From: Takakia lepidozioides
Taxonomy: Eukaryota; Streptophyta; Takakiopsida; Takakiales; Takakiaceae
Assembly: GCA_030704615.1 (NCBI GenBank)
Contig: CM060732.1
Span: 9,922,001-9,986,000 of the forward strand
Length of the DNA: 64,000 bases
Reading direction: 5' to 3'
Shown here: piece after piece, positions 23,901 to 34,313 of the stretch
Layout: every line of letters starts with the position of its first letter
Numbering within the stretch: position 1 is the first letter of the stretch
Translations under genes and position numbers: made by a program
Notes under the pieces: model-generated
Databases searched by the model: none
What the model was told of the DNA's origin: nothing
The model's input: only the letters and a program-made list of their open reading frames with translations

Positions 23901-24760
23901 CTAGTGCAAGATGATTGTGGTTTCATGTGCGTCAATGCAGATAGGCTCAACGCTACTCATCGTCCCTCCGATGAGCCTTATTCACGGCCTTCAAACATGG
24001 AGCAAGTTTTCTTCTCCGATGACAAAACAAGAGGGGGGAATTGGAAGGTGGTTGTGCATGCTCAGCCAAAAGGAAGACGTATCTATCATGGTCTCGGATC
24101 TCTATGGGGTGAGGCAATTGCGGTCCCTGTTCCAATCTGTCAGAGAGTCATTCATACTTAGGATGATAAAAGGGAACAGTACAATGCATTGGAAAAACCG
24201 ACACCAGGCAAGTGAACAAGAACGTCCACTGGACAGCCGAGGTTCACCAAACTCAATTAAAATATTTTATGTCCCAATGCAGCGGCATGCAACTCGTGAT
24301 TGCTAAGGAACTTCTGCAACCTATAATCAAAGTCTCTAAGAAATTTGACCGCTAGGTCGTCCTCGAAGAAATCCTTCGTAATGCCAAAAGGATGTAGCTC
24401 GTTGAATGGCATGATATCCATCCCCGATAACCGGAACATGTTAAGGTGAGGCTTGAGCTCTTCCAGTAGAAGGACGGAGAGACTGGTCATAATGATGTTG
24501 ATGATGGAGGTTGGGTAGAGGGGGTAGAAGAGGATGATGACGCCCCAGACAATGTATCCTGGACCCTATATGATGAAGCTCTGGAAGATACGGATGTTGG
24601 AGAAGGAGACGAAGACACGGCCATTGACAATGAGGTGGAGGATGATTCGGAGGTGCCTTTTGAGGGTCGGGGCATTTATGACGATGACTCCGATGACCAA
24701 GAAGACTTGCAGCTTGATGAGGATGAAGAGGCTCCGGATGATGATGTTCAAGTTGATTAG
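17968..24760 (+). pseudogene. TNP2-type CACTA transposase (Transposase_21, DUF4218, DUF4216)
   Basis: TNP2 cuts and joins CACTA ends. Exons by frame and splice consensus: 17968-18600 (acidic linker, then LYEGAKVSRLSTILLLLN and HACPCDKTLYYGED..CPKC), 18873-19209 (YFPIIPRLRAQYRSPKLARL, DGVNPF, NYNIPPYLSIKKGHIMLAAI), 21658-21798 (YLRPLVDELKELW, LLWTMHDYPG), 22018-22307 (CLHCGDD, FLPMSHRWRRREKHLFDGKE, ELPYW), and 22439 to about 24108 (DPMHIEKNVC, LPIAVRG, PPSFFDIQVHLVVHLVE, SRWMYFLERYINTLKGFVR; then DUF4216 with FKGRWF and EQVFF). A separate acidic tail exon lies at about 24470-24760 and ends DDDVQVD; its junction is unresolved. Defects: a frame change between 22560 and 22660, and one TAG at 23046. 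Otherwise it is near complete, so this copy may have been active recently. Confidence 0.9.
19210..21657. other. 2.4-kb intron of the transposase, probably with a nested insertion
   Basis: Bounded by CCAG/GTGAGT and CTCATAG/GG, and the frame joins as ..IVPG-KKQVANMDTYL. It is far longer than the neighbouring introns. It contains CATCC/GGATGAAT words (21120-21440) like those at 9800-10700, but no recognisable coding sequence. Confidence 0.6.
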
Positions 24761-25094
24761 ACACAAAATCAAAGCTACATAACAATTCTCGCACCGAACT
24801 GGACCCATCCCTTCGATTGATTGTACATGTACATGCATATTGTACTTTATTTCTATGATTGATCAAATATGGTTGTCACTGGTAGTCTTTCAAGAAAGAA
24901 GGCAGAGGCAATGAATATGTTGGAGCAACACATACAGATGTGGTATCAAGAGAATTATCAAAATGAATGTCACAATCTACAAGAAGGTCCACAACAACAA
25001 GCTAACCCATAAAGAAAAACAAACACCCTACCCCAATACCATATGGGAAAAAAAAAAAAAAAACTAAGAACCCCCAAAGGCCCTAAACCTAAAC
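24761..25094. other. 3' flank of the transposase gene
   Basis: Non-coding and AT-rich, with an A16 run near 25050. No gene is seen before the right subterminal repeats. Confidence 0.5.
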
Positions 25095-25625
25095 CTAGAA
25101 AGCCCTGCCGTTGCTGCCTGCGACCCCCACGCGTTGCCACCTGCGACGCGGTTTTTAAGATTTATGAGGCCGGGGGTCGCAAACGGCGACGGCAGCCGTC
25201 GTAAACTGTGACCTATTTTTTGGTTTTCCAAGAATAGGGCAGTCGGGCAGTTTGCGACGCCCGGCCGTCGCAGGGGCCTTTTGCCCTTCATGCCACGACG
25301 CGACGGCCTGGCGTCGCAAGAAAGGGCTGTGATGAAAGAAAGGGCAAGAAAGAGTTTTTTTGTTTCGGCGTGTGACGACCGGCCGTCGCCAGAGAGGGCT
25401 GCCTTCTGCCCTTTGCTGGAGGGCGACGCTTGGGCGTCGCACGGAGGGGCTGCCATTTGCCCTTCATCACTCCGTGCGGCGGCCAGGCGTCGCCGCCTAG
25501 CCCCGGCGCCAGGTTGCGACCCGCGGGGTTTGGCTGCGACGCCCCGGCGTCGCAAACACGCTCCGCGGGGTTGGCATCGCACGCTCGGCGCCGCGCAGGG
25601 TGTGGGGGCACGGCTGGCGTCGCAA
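25095..25625. repeat. right subterminal palindromic repeats of CACTA
   Basis: At least seven GCGACG/CGTCGC pairs, for example TTTGCGACGCCCGGCCGTCG (25248), GCGACGGCCTGGCGTCGC (25301), GCGACGCTTGGGCGTCGC (25422) and TGCGACGCCCCGGCGTCGCA (25532). They match the left block in motif and density. Confidence 0.82.
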
Positions 25626-25659
25626 ACCCCCCCCCCCCCCCCCCCCTTTGCTGTAGTGT
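25626..25659 (-). repeat. right terminal inverted repeat of CACTA
   Basis: Ends ...CTTTGCTGTAGTG, the reverse complement of CACTACAGCAAAG. A 22-C tract precedes it. Confidence 0.88.
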
Positions 25660-25662
25660 ATG
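25660..25662 (+). repeat. right target-site duplication (TAT)
   Basis: Copy of 2563-2565. Gypsy-A sequence resumes immediately. Confidence 0.9.
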
Positions 25663-25689
25663 GACACACCTCAACACACTGCCCATTTT

Positions 25690-27875
25690 TATCAAGAAAG
25701 GGAAGAGAGGACATTAAAATCAGTGAAGTACCTGCCACGATTGGAACCATCGGACAAGAGATTGCAGGATGGACAGTAACGGAAGAAACTCAATTGATTC
25801 AAGTGAATCTGGGAACAGTGGAAGAACCAAAGATAATACGAATAAGTGCAGGTCTTGAAGAATCATTTCTACAAGAAACCACTGCATTATTCACGGAATA
25901 CAAGGATGCATTTGCCTGGAACTACAAAGATTTGAAGGGTATACCTTCTAACATCTGTCAGCACTGAATTGAATTGGAAATTGACACAAAACCAATTCGT
26001 CAGAACCGTTACAGAATGAACCCCAACTATGCAGCTAAAGTTTGGGAAGAAATCAAGAAATTACTGGATGCAGGATTCATATACCCAGGAGAGACACCAC
26101 AATAGTTATCAACCATTGTGATAGTACCCAAGAAAAATGGAAAATTACGAGTATGTGTGGACTACCGCAAGTTAAACACAGGAACCAAGAAAGACCCCTT
26201 ACCACTACCCTTCACTGAAATAGTGTTGGACACAGTGGCAGGACATGAGATGTACTCATTCATGGATGGGTTTAGTGGGTACAACTAGGTGCAGATGGCG
26301 GAAGAAGACCGAGAAAAGACCGCATTCATCACTGAATGGGGAGCCTATGCTTACAAAGTCATGCCATTTGGACTTTGCAACGCACCAGCCATGTTTCAGC
26401 GAGCAGTATCTGAAATATTCAAGAATTATCTCAACGATTTTATGCAGGTATTTTTGGATGATTTCAGTGTCTTCGGACATAAATCCAAAGACTTGGCATA
26501 GTTAAAACTTTGCCTACAAGCCTGCAGAAACAATGGAGTAAGTCTCAATCCGGAAAAATGTACATCTCCAGATGGATCCTATCGAGGAAGTGAATGAAGG
26601 GTTGAAGGAAGTGAAACAAGAGTTGAAGGATGTGAAAGATCGAGTGGTGCGAGTGGGAGTGGACTTGGAGAATGTGGGAATGGCTCTGACTAATATAGGA
26701 AATTAGCAGGCTTGGAAGCTGACTACAAGAGTCAAGAGGTTAAAGCTTCACGCTGAGAGGGAGTTACTTATGAAGAAACGAATAAAAAGAGAGTCTTCTC
26801 ACGGAACTCCATGACTTGAAGAAACATTTGTAGAGGCAAGCGACAGCACAAGGGTCACAAGGGTTGGAGGAGAAGATAGAAACGGGGTTCAATTTGGTTA
26901 ATGATAGACTTGATAAGGTGACTGACATGGTTCATAAGGATAAGGGTTTCACACACATGGTTTTTAGGAGTCAATTTGCGCCTACCAAAACGATTTCAAG
27001 TCTGGGCAAGAATGTGAAGGCGACTGCTTGTCATGCGTATGGGGTGGATTCCACTAGCGACAACACATGTTGCTTTGTGATAGGTTAGTACCCCATTGAT
27101 TACTATTGTTGACTATATTTTCTTGTGGCTAGGATACTATTCAATTGTTCACTGTGAATTGAATGAACGTGCATTTTGTGTAAATTCAGGATTATTGTTA
27201 GGACAAATTGTGTGCCAACAGGGAATTTTGGTGGATCCAAAGAAAATGGAGGTTATCCAGAAAATACCACCAGAAAATCCCAAGAAACTCAAGAGATTTC
27301 TGGGACATACAAGCTATTACAGAAGGTACATGGACAAATATGCTCATAGAGCGGCATCAGTCTATAGACTGCTGAAGCAAGATGCCGAATACCGATGGTC
27401 TCCAGCTTGTCAGGAATCATTTGATTCACTAAAAAGGGCATTCACAGTAGCACCAATTTTGATGAATCCAAGATGGGATTTACCATTTCATGTACACAGT
27501 GATGCATCAGGCATTGCTTTGGGGGCAGTTCTAGCTCAGAATGTGACGGGCACAATAGATTCACCAATTTATTATGCAAACAAATTGTTGACAATAGCCG
27601 AGAAGAACTATAGCACCACAGAACGGGAAGCATTGGCAATGATTTATGTTGTTCAAAAGTTTCGGCATTATTTACTTGGCAATCGCTTTAAGTTTATTGT
27701 TGATCATCAGGCTCTAGTTCATTTAGCAAATCGACCACTAGCTAGTGGCAGGGTTGCTCGATGGCTATTACTTCTTCATGAATATGATTTTGAAGTTGTT
27801 CATAAACTAGGAAGATTACATGTTACAACAGATCATCTGTCAAGGATTACTACAGAGAACCAGCCACGGGGGTAG
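25690..27875 (+). pseudogene. pol: reverse transcriptase-RNase H of gypsy-A (interrupted)
   Basis: The linker is followed by the RT fingers (NRYRMNPNYAAKVWEEI, VPKKNGKLRVCVDYRKLNT), palm (MYSFMDGFSGYN; VMPFGLCNAPAMFQRA) and catalytic FLDDFSVF near 26449. After LNPEKCTS the reading is broken by an insert (26568-27168) and resumes as FCVNSGLLLGQIVC. RNase H follows: FHVHSDASGIALGAVLAQ, YSTTEREALAMIYVVQKFRH, DHQALVHL and TDHLSR. In-frame stops lie at about 25966, 26104, 26287 and 26500. Several sit where the related element has Gln or Trp codons, which fits C-to-T decay. Confidence 0.88.
26568..27168 (+). other. 0.6-kb insertion inside the RT domain, coiled-coil coding fragments
   Basis: Splits the conserved LNPEKCTS / FCVNSG junction, which is contiguous in the minus-strand element. 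It encodes a short charged helix (MDPIEEVNEGLKEVKQELKD) ending in TAG, and a second stretch EEKIETGFNLVNDRLDKVTD. The origin is not recognised. It could be a captured gene fragment or a small transposon. No terminal repeats or clear target duplication were seen. Confidence 0.6.
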
Positions 27876-29770
27876 AAGATCAACTTCCCGACGCATTTCT
27901 GTTTGTTGTTCGACCAGAAGCACAAGATGAAGAGACAGATCCTCTAGACGCTCTGGGAGTGTTTCAAGGAGACTATGACCTTCCAGATGCTCTTAAACTC
28001 ATGGATGACACTGATGAAGAAGAGGACTCATCAGATGAAGATGAACCTCTTGATGAAGGACCTATTATTGAGGAAGAGCCAGATCCAGAAGAAGGAGATG
28101 ACAAGGAAAACGAAGAAACGGACAATCAAGAATTGGTCAATATCAGTATTGGAGCTTATGCAGTTACCAAGGAAGAATTAGAAGACATTCAGAATCAAGA
28201 TCAAGATGATTGGCAATGGCCAATCAAATACTATCTGAACATAGGGAAATTTCCTGAAGACTACACCAAATATGACAGGAGAAAGCTTTCAATGAAAAAC
28301 AAGCCATACACAGTAATCAAGGGGATTCTGTACAAAAGAGGAATTGACTCCATAATGAGAAGATGTGTAAACAAAGAACAAGCCAAAACAGTGATGCAAG
28401 AGCTACACGAAGGAATTGCAGGAGGACACTTCAGTTCGGACCTGACAGCAAAGAAGATATTATTAGCAGGTTACTGGTGGCGTACTGTATTTGGAGACAC
28501 TTATGAACACTGTCAACAGTGTGATGTTTGCCAGAGGATGGGACCAGTAGAACGAACTAGGAAGGGTACTATGCACCCAATACTACCAACAGAACCATTT
28601 CAACGCTGGGGGCTAGACTTCGTGGGGCCCACTAAACCTCCAGCAAGGTACACACAGAACCAATATATCCTCACAGCCACTGACTACACTACCAAATGGG
28701 TAGAGGCCAAGGCACTAAGAGACAACACTGCCAGATCGACAGCCAAATTCTTATATGAAAACATCATCACATGATTTGGTTGCCCACTAGAATTCGTCAG
28801 TGATCAAGGATCACATTTTATAAATGATGCCATAAAATGCTTGACGGAGGAGTTCATGATTGTACATCACAAGAGTACTGCTTACTATCCCCAAGGAAAT
28901 GGCCAGGCGAATCTACCAACAAAACATTATCTTAACCAAGATAGTAAATGCCAATCGTACAGATTGGGACACCAAAATGAACAAAACACTATGGGCATTC
29001 AGGACATCATACAAGGTGACCACGAAACATACACCATTTCAACTGGTGTATGGAGCAGAGGCACTATTACCCATTGAATGTATGATACCCTACGAACCGG
29101 AACTCATGAACGATGGGGTTTAGAGGAATCTCTACGAATCAGGGAATATGAGTTATTTCATTTGGAAGAAGTTCGGGCAGACGCCGCAGACAACATGGCA
29201 CGAATTCAATAACAACGAAGAAAAAGAATATCCGAAGGGAAAGAAAAATCTTTCCAGGACGGGGACATTGTTTTATGGTTACCAAAAATCAAAAAGATCA
29301 AACTGGGCGGAAAATGGAAAATGCCATGGATGGGACCATTTCAAATAAAAAAGGTACATGACAATGGAACTGTTGATTTGCAGACCTTGGAACAAAAATT
29401 CGTGGGACGAATTAATATTAACAAGTTAAAAGGCTACCAAGGAATACATGACAAAGCCCTTATATATGACTTATACGCCAATGAGGAAGATCAAACTACA
29501 GATGAGGAGCGTGAAACCGCCAGTGCATACTACATTCATCACAACACGATGAATCAGCATGTACTAAGACAGGTGGCAACACAAATTCAGGGTACCACTA
29601 CAGCTAGACCACCATTCATCTGGAGGACAACATTACCACCCCGTATACCGTATGGTGAACCGTGGCCAGCACATATGCCCTACAGAACCGTGAACGAATA
29701 CGAAGCAGCCAACGAGTCACTGCTTGTGTTAAACTCCGAGATATACGCTCGAGATTACCCACCGTGGTAA
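27876..29770 (+). pseudogene. pol: integrase of gypsy-A with GPF module
   Basis: An acidic linker ([13 protein letters not shown]) precedes the zinc-binding N-terminus ([13 protein letters not shown], then [13 protein letters not shown]) and the catalytic core: [33 protein letters not shown]. The C-terminal part has WKMPWMGPFQIKKVHDNG and NKLKGYQGIHDKAL. The TGA at 28772 replaces the Arg codon of the related element (LTRFGCPLEF). A frame change lies near 28920. Confidence 0.87.
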
Positions 29771-30364
29771 TCATACACCACTAACCATCAATCATAACAC
29801 GGAAGAAGAACGACGGCGCAATCCAACGGATTGCCAAAAGACGGCGGATGATAAGGGCAAAGCCATTAAACCAAATTGCAAGTATTGCGCACACGCCGCC
29901 CATCTAAAAACAAACCACATACCAAAATGGATGAACACATCCAAGATGGATGAACATAAACTGACCGAAACCAGACAATCATCAACAACCATCAGTTCGA
30001 TCCAAGACAAACCACAAAGAAAACACCAACGGAATAAAATCAGGCACATCCAGAAAAAAGATGAAGTTTACTCAAAACCGTTACCAGAAGCTAAATGCTT
30101 CTTGGTGAGCCTGGGCCCAGCAATTAAAGCTAACTGCGCTTTAAACCTAGGCAGACAGCAGGACATAATTACCTCCCACGAGAACCTTGAGAGAAATTAG
30201 AGAAGAAGCCTACAGAGGAGAACCCCTACTCAAACCCAGAAACGAACTCCTCACCTCCTCTTCCGCAAACTGGAATGTCTACACAACTTCCAGTGTGCTT
30301 CATACTGCTTGTGATACAAGAATTGGTGCTCCAATTCCTTACAACAACAGCAAAACTAAGGGAA
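29771..30364 (+). other. spacer between pol and ORF3 of gypsy-A
   Basis: No conserved protein. Short open stretches here have no counterpart in the equivalent spacer of the minus-strand element (55585-56100). Confidence 0.5.
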
Positions 30365-33360
30365 ATGGTAGGCACCAAGCGGAAGGCATCAAGTTCTTAT
30401 GCGCAAGTGAATCTCAAAATCAGCTCGGCGTTGTGGAAGATCGAGCAGGACATAGAGACATAGGAGACGTTGGATAGTCTTGGCCTGCGATATTTCATCA
30501 CCACGCTAGACTGGAACCTTAAGCACGACGAGCTGTGCAGGGAGTTCTTGGAGAATTACAATACCAGCACTCGAAGCACAAATGTCCGCGACACACAGAT
30601 TCTATTGACGGAGAAGTACTTGGCGGAAGTGTTTCACCTTCCCAGTCTGGACGTACCGGCGCACAGCGGCAAACCTCCAAGGTTTGTACTTGCGGACTTG
30701 TTTGAGAATCTCAACCAAGCCGATCAGGGCTACACATGCAGTCACAGCAAAAACTCCGGCTTTAGGAAGATAGCCCGGTACTTAGCACGTTGCTTTGCCT
30801 CAGGCAAAACCACAGCTACTACACCAAGGAGCTAATCGATCAAGTGTTGATTTGCCTCAATGGGCAAATCGTGAATTGGGCAAGCTTCTTATTGAAGAAG
30901 TTAACCCAAGAATTGACCGGGTTGACAAAGAAGAAGAAGGAAGCGACTGTTACCATGGCTACTCCCTTGATACTCCAAATGATTCGACACACTGTACACT
31001 TGACACCCGAAGAGCAAACGACGTTGGGAATTATGCAGCGGGTAGAAACGATGGATGAAGAAGGAAGTGACACGGCAGCAGATCAAGAAGGAGAAGAGGG
31101 CGGACTTGCAAAGAGAGCCCGGATCAACGAAGCAACCACAAGTGCAGCAGCAGAGGACATCTTCAACTTGACGGCTGATTCCACACTGCAGAGAGAAGGG
31201 GAGAATCAACAGCCAAAAGGAGGGAACCAACCACAGACCAATGAAGCAACACCCATGGAAATTAGCCATGGTAACACCGAAACCCAGCAAACAGCACCCA
31301 CAGAGGCCACACAACCAGGAACAGAGGAGGGAGACATAGTGGCGCAACAACAGCAGATGGTGCAAGAGGCTCACAATCAGCAGCAATAGCAGGTGGTGCA
31401 AGAGGCACCCAGTCAGCAACGACAACAGGTGGTGCAAGAGACACAGAGTCAGCAACAACAAGACAATAATTCCAATTTGGAATTACTACTAGCACAATAC
31501 ATTCTGGATACAACAGCATGGGACACAGGGTTGGAAGAAACGCCACAGAATGTAATTCTGTAGGCAATACAAGCATTGGGTCAAGTAACAGCTTGTATGG
31601 ACAGGGCCAAGGATTACATAAGCCCGGAGAACCTTAGCATGATCTTAGACCACATCAAAGAGAAATATCAGAGGGAATTGGCAACAGCAAGAACAGTATG
31701 TAACTACGAGGTTACAATCGCATCATTGGAAGATCAAAAGACGACCTTACTTTGCCAATACAACACTTTGATACAATGCAGAGATGAGAGGGAACAGAAG
31801 TGGCAAAGACAGAGAGACAAAACACGCCATGTCCAAGCCGACCTCGATGCAGAAAGAGAGCGATCTCGGAAAATGGAGACAAAGGTGGAAATGCTCATAG
31901 GACAGGTCCAGACACTTAAGGACCAGGTGGATACACTCAAGGGGCAGCTAAAAACTGCCAAAGACCAGGGAAGCAAGAACCTTATGCAACACCGTACTGC
32001 TGAGGGAAAGGGAAAATGTTGGCTGTTCACAGCCACCACAGAAAGAGACATTGCCATGGACAATGAACAAGAATGGAAACAACAGCTGGGGAAGTTGACA
32101 CTATAAGCAGGGCTGGACGCAGCAGACGCAGCCTTGGCCAGAGCCTGGTTGGGCGAAAGGAGTGAATTGGAAATGAAGAAACTCAACAGAGCCATGGTAA
32201 GACAAATGAAATGTCAATTGGCAAAGTTGGTGACAGACATTCACGAGGAATTTCTGCCACCAATACCAAAACAAGATGAGCTCATGGACGAAGACGATCA
32301 AGAGGAGCAAGACCATGAACAAGAAGCACCAATACAATCAACAACAACAACACCAGCACAAACACCACCAACAACACAACCACCACAAAGTCAACAGGCA
32401 CTGGTACAGGCCACAACATGGCCATCTACTCAAGAGGTAAACCCCATATCATTACCAAGTGTTTTGGTGGCATCAACTTTGGTAGCAGTGGATGATTTTC
32501 AAATCATGCCATGCAAGCAGGATGGGGAGTGGCTAAAGTATTCAGAGGAATACCTTAAAATGATGGTAGTCCCAGCCCACCCCAGAAATACTATAAAAGA
32601 TATTCAAAACCTTAACCCCCTGCAGATCATTAGGTCATGACTACATAAGATTTATAATTGATCAATTGCATCTGCTCAATCAAACTCTCATACCTTTGAG
32701 ATATAGGATGAGGCCACTGGCTAGGGAGGAGACTTGGTCAGGGGCAGAATTGGTTGAATTTTGGTGCCAGGCTCCCCTGGAGTACAAGGAGCTAGTAGCT
32801 TACATGTGGGCAGTGGGGCAATTGAAGAATAATCCTACCCCGGCAGTAGACATTGTAATGGGCTGCCCAAGTTTCTATATTGGCAGTTACTTGTACCAAA
32901 TGCTCGTGACAATGAGGGGAAGCTGGCATCGCTATGAGAGTATTGAAAAAGATACTCACTGGGAATTACCCAAATTCCAGCCACCAGAGAGAGTCGCAGG
33001 CACTTCAACATATATGAACAGACCACTATATGCTGAAGCATGGCGCCAAGTGAAAGACCACTTTTCACCATTGGTCTTGGACAGAGACCACCCTTTCAGA
33101 GAAACAGGGATGCAAGCTGTTAACTGGTTAATGGGCAGCAGAGCGACTAAAAACATTATACCTTAGACCAAGGAGGAGCTGCAAACCTACCAAGAAACCT
33201 TGACCACCAAAATCGACATGATACGTGGGGACGGAATAGCAGAACACCCTGATGACGAAAGCTGGCCCACTCATGAACCACAGGAGCAACCAGACAGTGA
33301 TGATAACAGAAACAAGAAGTTGCCACCACGACAATCCTGGGACGCACTTCCTACCCAGTA
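30365..33360 (+). pseudogene. ORF3 of gypsy-A: extra 3' protein with coiled coil
   Basis: Start at ATG 30365 (MVGTKRKASSSYAQ). In order: an N-terminal domain with LGLRYFITTLDW, EFLENYNTSTRSTNVRDTQI and YLAEVFHLP; a Thr/Gln-rich part with a basic patch, KRARI; a coiled coil (31576-32200, heptad-like QVQTLKDQVDTLKGQLKTA); and a C-terminal domain with ELVEFW and VDIVMGCPSFYIGSYLY. The same order is found in the minus-strand element at 52122-55584. The N-terminal pattern (short 'F..N' motif, V.D, then 'L.EVF.LP') resembles putative plant transposon protein domains (PF20167-like), by eye only. In-frame stops (about 30463, 31387, 31561, 32104, 33164) and frame changes show decay. Function unknown; a structural or RNA/DNA-handling role is a guess. 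Confidence 0.75.
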
Positions 33361-33459
33361 GACTTCCTACCCAGCCGACGGGCATGCCACCAACCTACAT
33401 CCCCAAGAGATACAACAAGCACAGGAACTGACGAAATTGTGCGGACACAATTTCAAAAG

Positions 33460-33472
33460 AGGGGGGGGGGGG
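33460..33472 (+). other. polypurine tract of gypsy-A
   Basis: AG followed by a G11-12 run just before the putative LTR start. This is the usual primer site for plus-strand synthesis. Confidence 0.65.
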
Positions 33473-33477
33473 ATAAA

Positions 33478-34313
33478 TGATAATGGCTAAGCTATGAGGG
33501 CTAGACAGCGAGGGTCACGACGGGACATACCGGGTGAGGATTGGTGTACACTACCTGGTTACGAGCAGAAAAGGCTAAGTACGCGGTACTTAGCAAATGG
33601 CGGAACAAGGGTACATTACCACGGGAGCAATAGTGGGTAGTGTAGCAACCGTGGGCCGTGAACCACGATATCACACGGCCACGTTAGCATTGGCTTTTAC
33701 TAATAGAGGAAGTAGTGGACCGTTTACCACTACAGCACATGACCACTACAACGAGCCACTTTTTTAGCAAACCCTTTAGGTTGCGTAGGCAGTTAGGCAA
33801 ACGGTCATTAACGACTGCAGGCTAACGGCTCTTTCGAGCATAGTATAAAAAGGCTGCACGCAACTGAGAAGGTATCAGTGATTAGTGTGTATTCAATAGA
33901 CTCAGAGTGATTCGATGTGTACTTCTGCGATGATGTGATGAACTCTGAAGTAAAGCCATGCTATTCAAAGTATCTATGTGTAGAGTGAACGTGAGATGGA
34001 GAGAATGTACATTATGAGAGAACGTGAGATGGTGAGAATGTGTATCATCTCAAAATAGTTCTTGCTTTGTCTTGACTACCATCTGATTGTATGAACAAAG
34101 AGGCTTCAGTCTTTTCGACTAAGATCTTTTAAGCCAAAGGGGCTGTAGGTTGGGCTTAATCAATAGGATTAAGCAACCTGTAGAGATATTGATTCATACG
34201 ACGTCCATGGTTTAGCTATCCTTAAAACGATTACTTTGTAATCGTTTCTGAAAGCATACCGTCAGACAACCTCTGTTGCATGTCTTGGGGAATGGGCGAT
34301 AGTGCTGATAACA
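33478..34313 (+). repeat. probable 3' LTR of gypsy-A
   Basis: Begins TGATAATGGC right after the polypurine tract and is taken to end ...GCTGATAACA. It contains a TATA box and an internal near-duplication (GAACGTGAGATGG at 33986 and 34020). The 5' copy is outside the window, so both boundaries are provisional. Confidence 0.55.
33844..33850 (+). promoter_or_regulatory. TATA box in LTR
   Basis: TATAAAA in the middle of the putative LTR, a plausible Pol II promoter of the element. Confidence 0.5.

Larger units (their letters stand above)
2566..25659 (+). mobile_element. CACTA (En/Spm) DNA transposon, ~23.1 kb
   Basis: The left end reads CACTACAGGAAAAGGGGGG. The reverse complement of the right end reads CACTACAGCAAAGGGGGG, followed at both ends by TTTGCGA-GCC. 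Both ends are flanked by TAT. Inside lie GC-rich palindromic subterminal repeats, a multi-exon TNP2-type transposase (17968 to about 24760), a SET-like segment, a minus-strand gene and many nested repeats. The element inserted into the gag-pol linker of gypsy-A, whose sequence continues directly on both sides. The transposase carries one clear in-frame stop and one apparent frameshift, so the copy looks fairly young. About 9 kb of nested non-coding DNA (5.9-14.9 kb) accounts for much of its unusual length. Confidence 0.93.
25660..34313 (+). mobile_element. Ty3/gypsy element 'gypsy-A', right part
   Basis: Continues with the pre-RT linker, reverse transcriptase, RNase H, integrase with a GPF module, a spacer, a long extra ORF, a polypurine tract and a probable 3' LTR. 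I saw no chromodomain after the GPF module, which together with a 3' ORF suggests a non-chromovirus (Athila/Tat-side) lineage. The lineage is inference. Confidence 0.85.

Noticed and set aside
25064-25750. 228-codon minus-strand frame and its plus counterpart
   Set aside because: These lie in the right subterminal repeats. Long frames arise because the GC-rich repeats contain few stop codons.
28900-29770. Chromodomain after integrase
   Set aside because: Only the GPF module and a short tail are seen. No aromatic-cage chromodomain pattern in either element.
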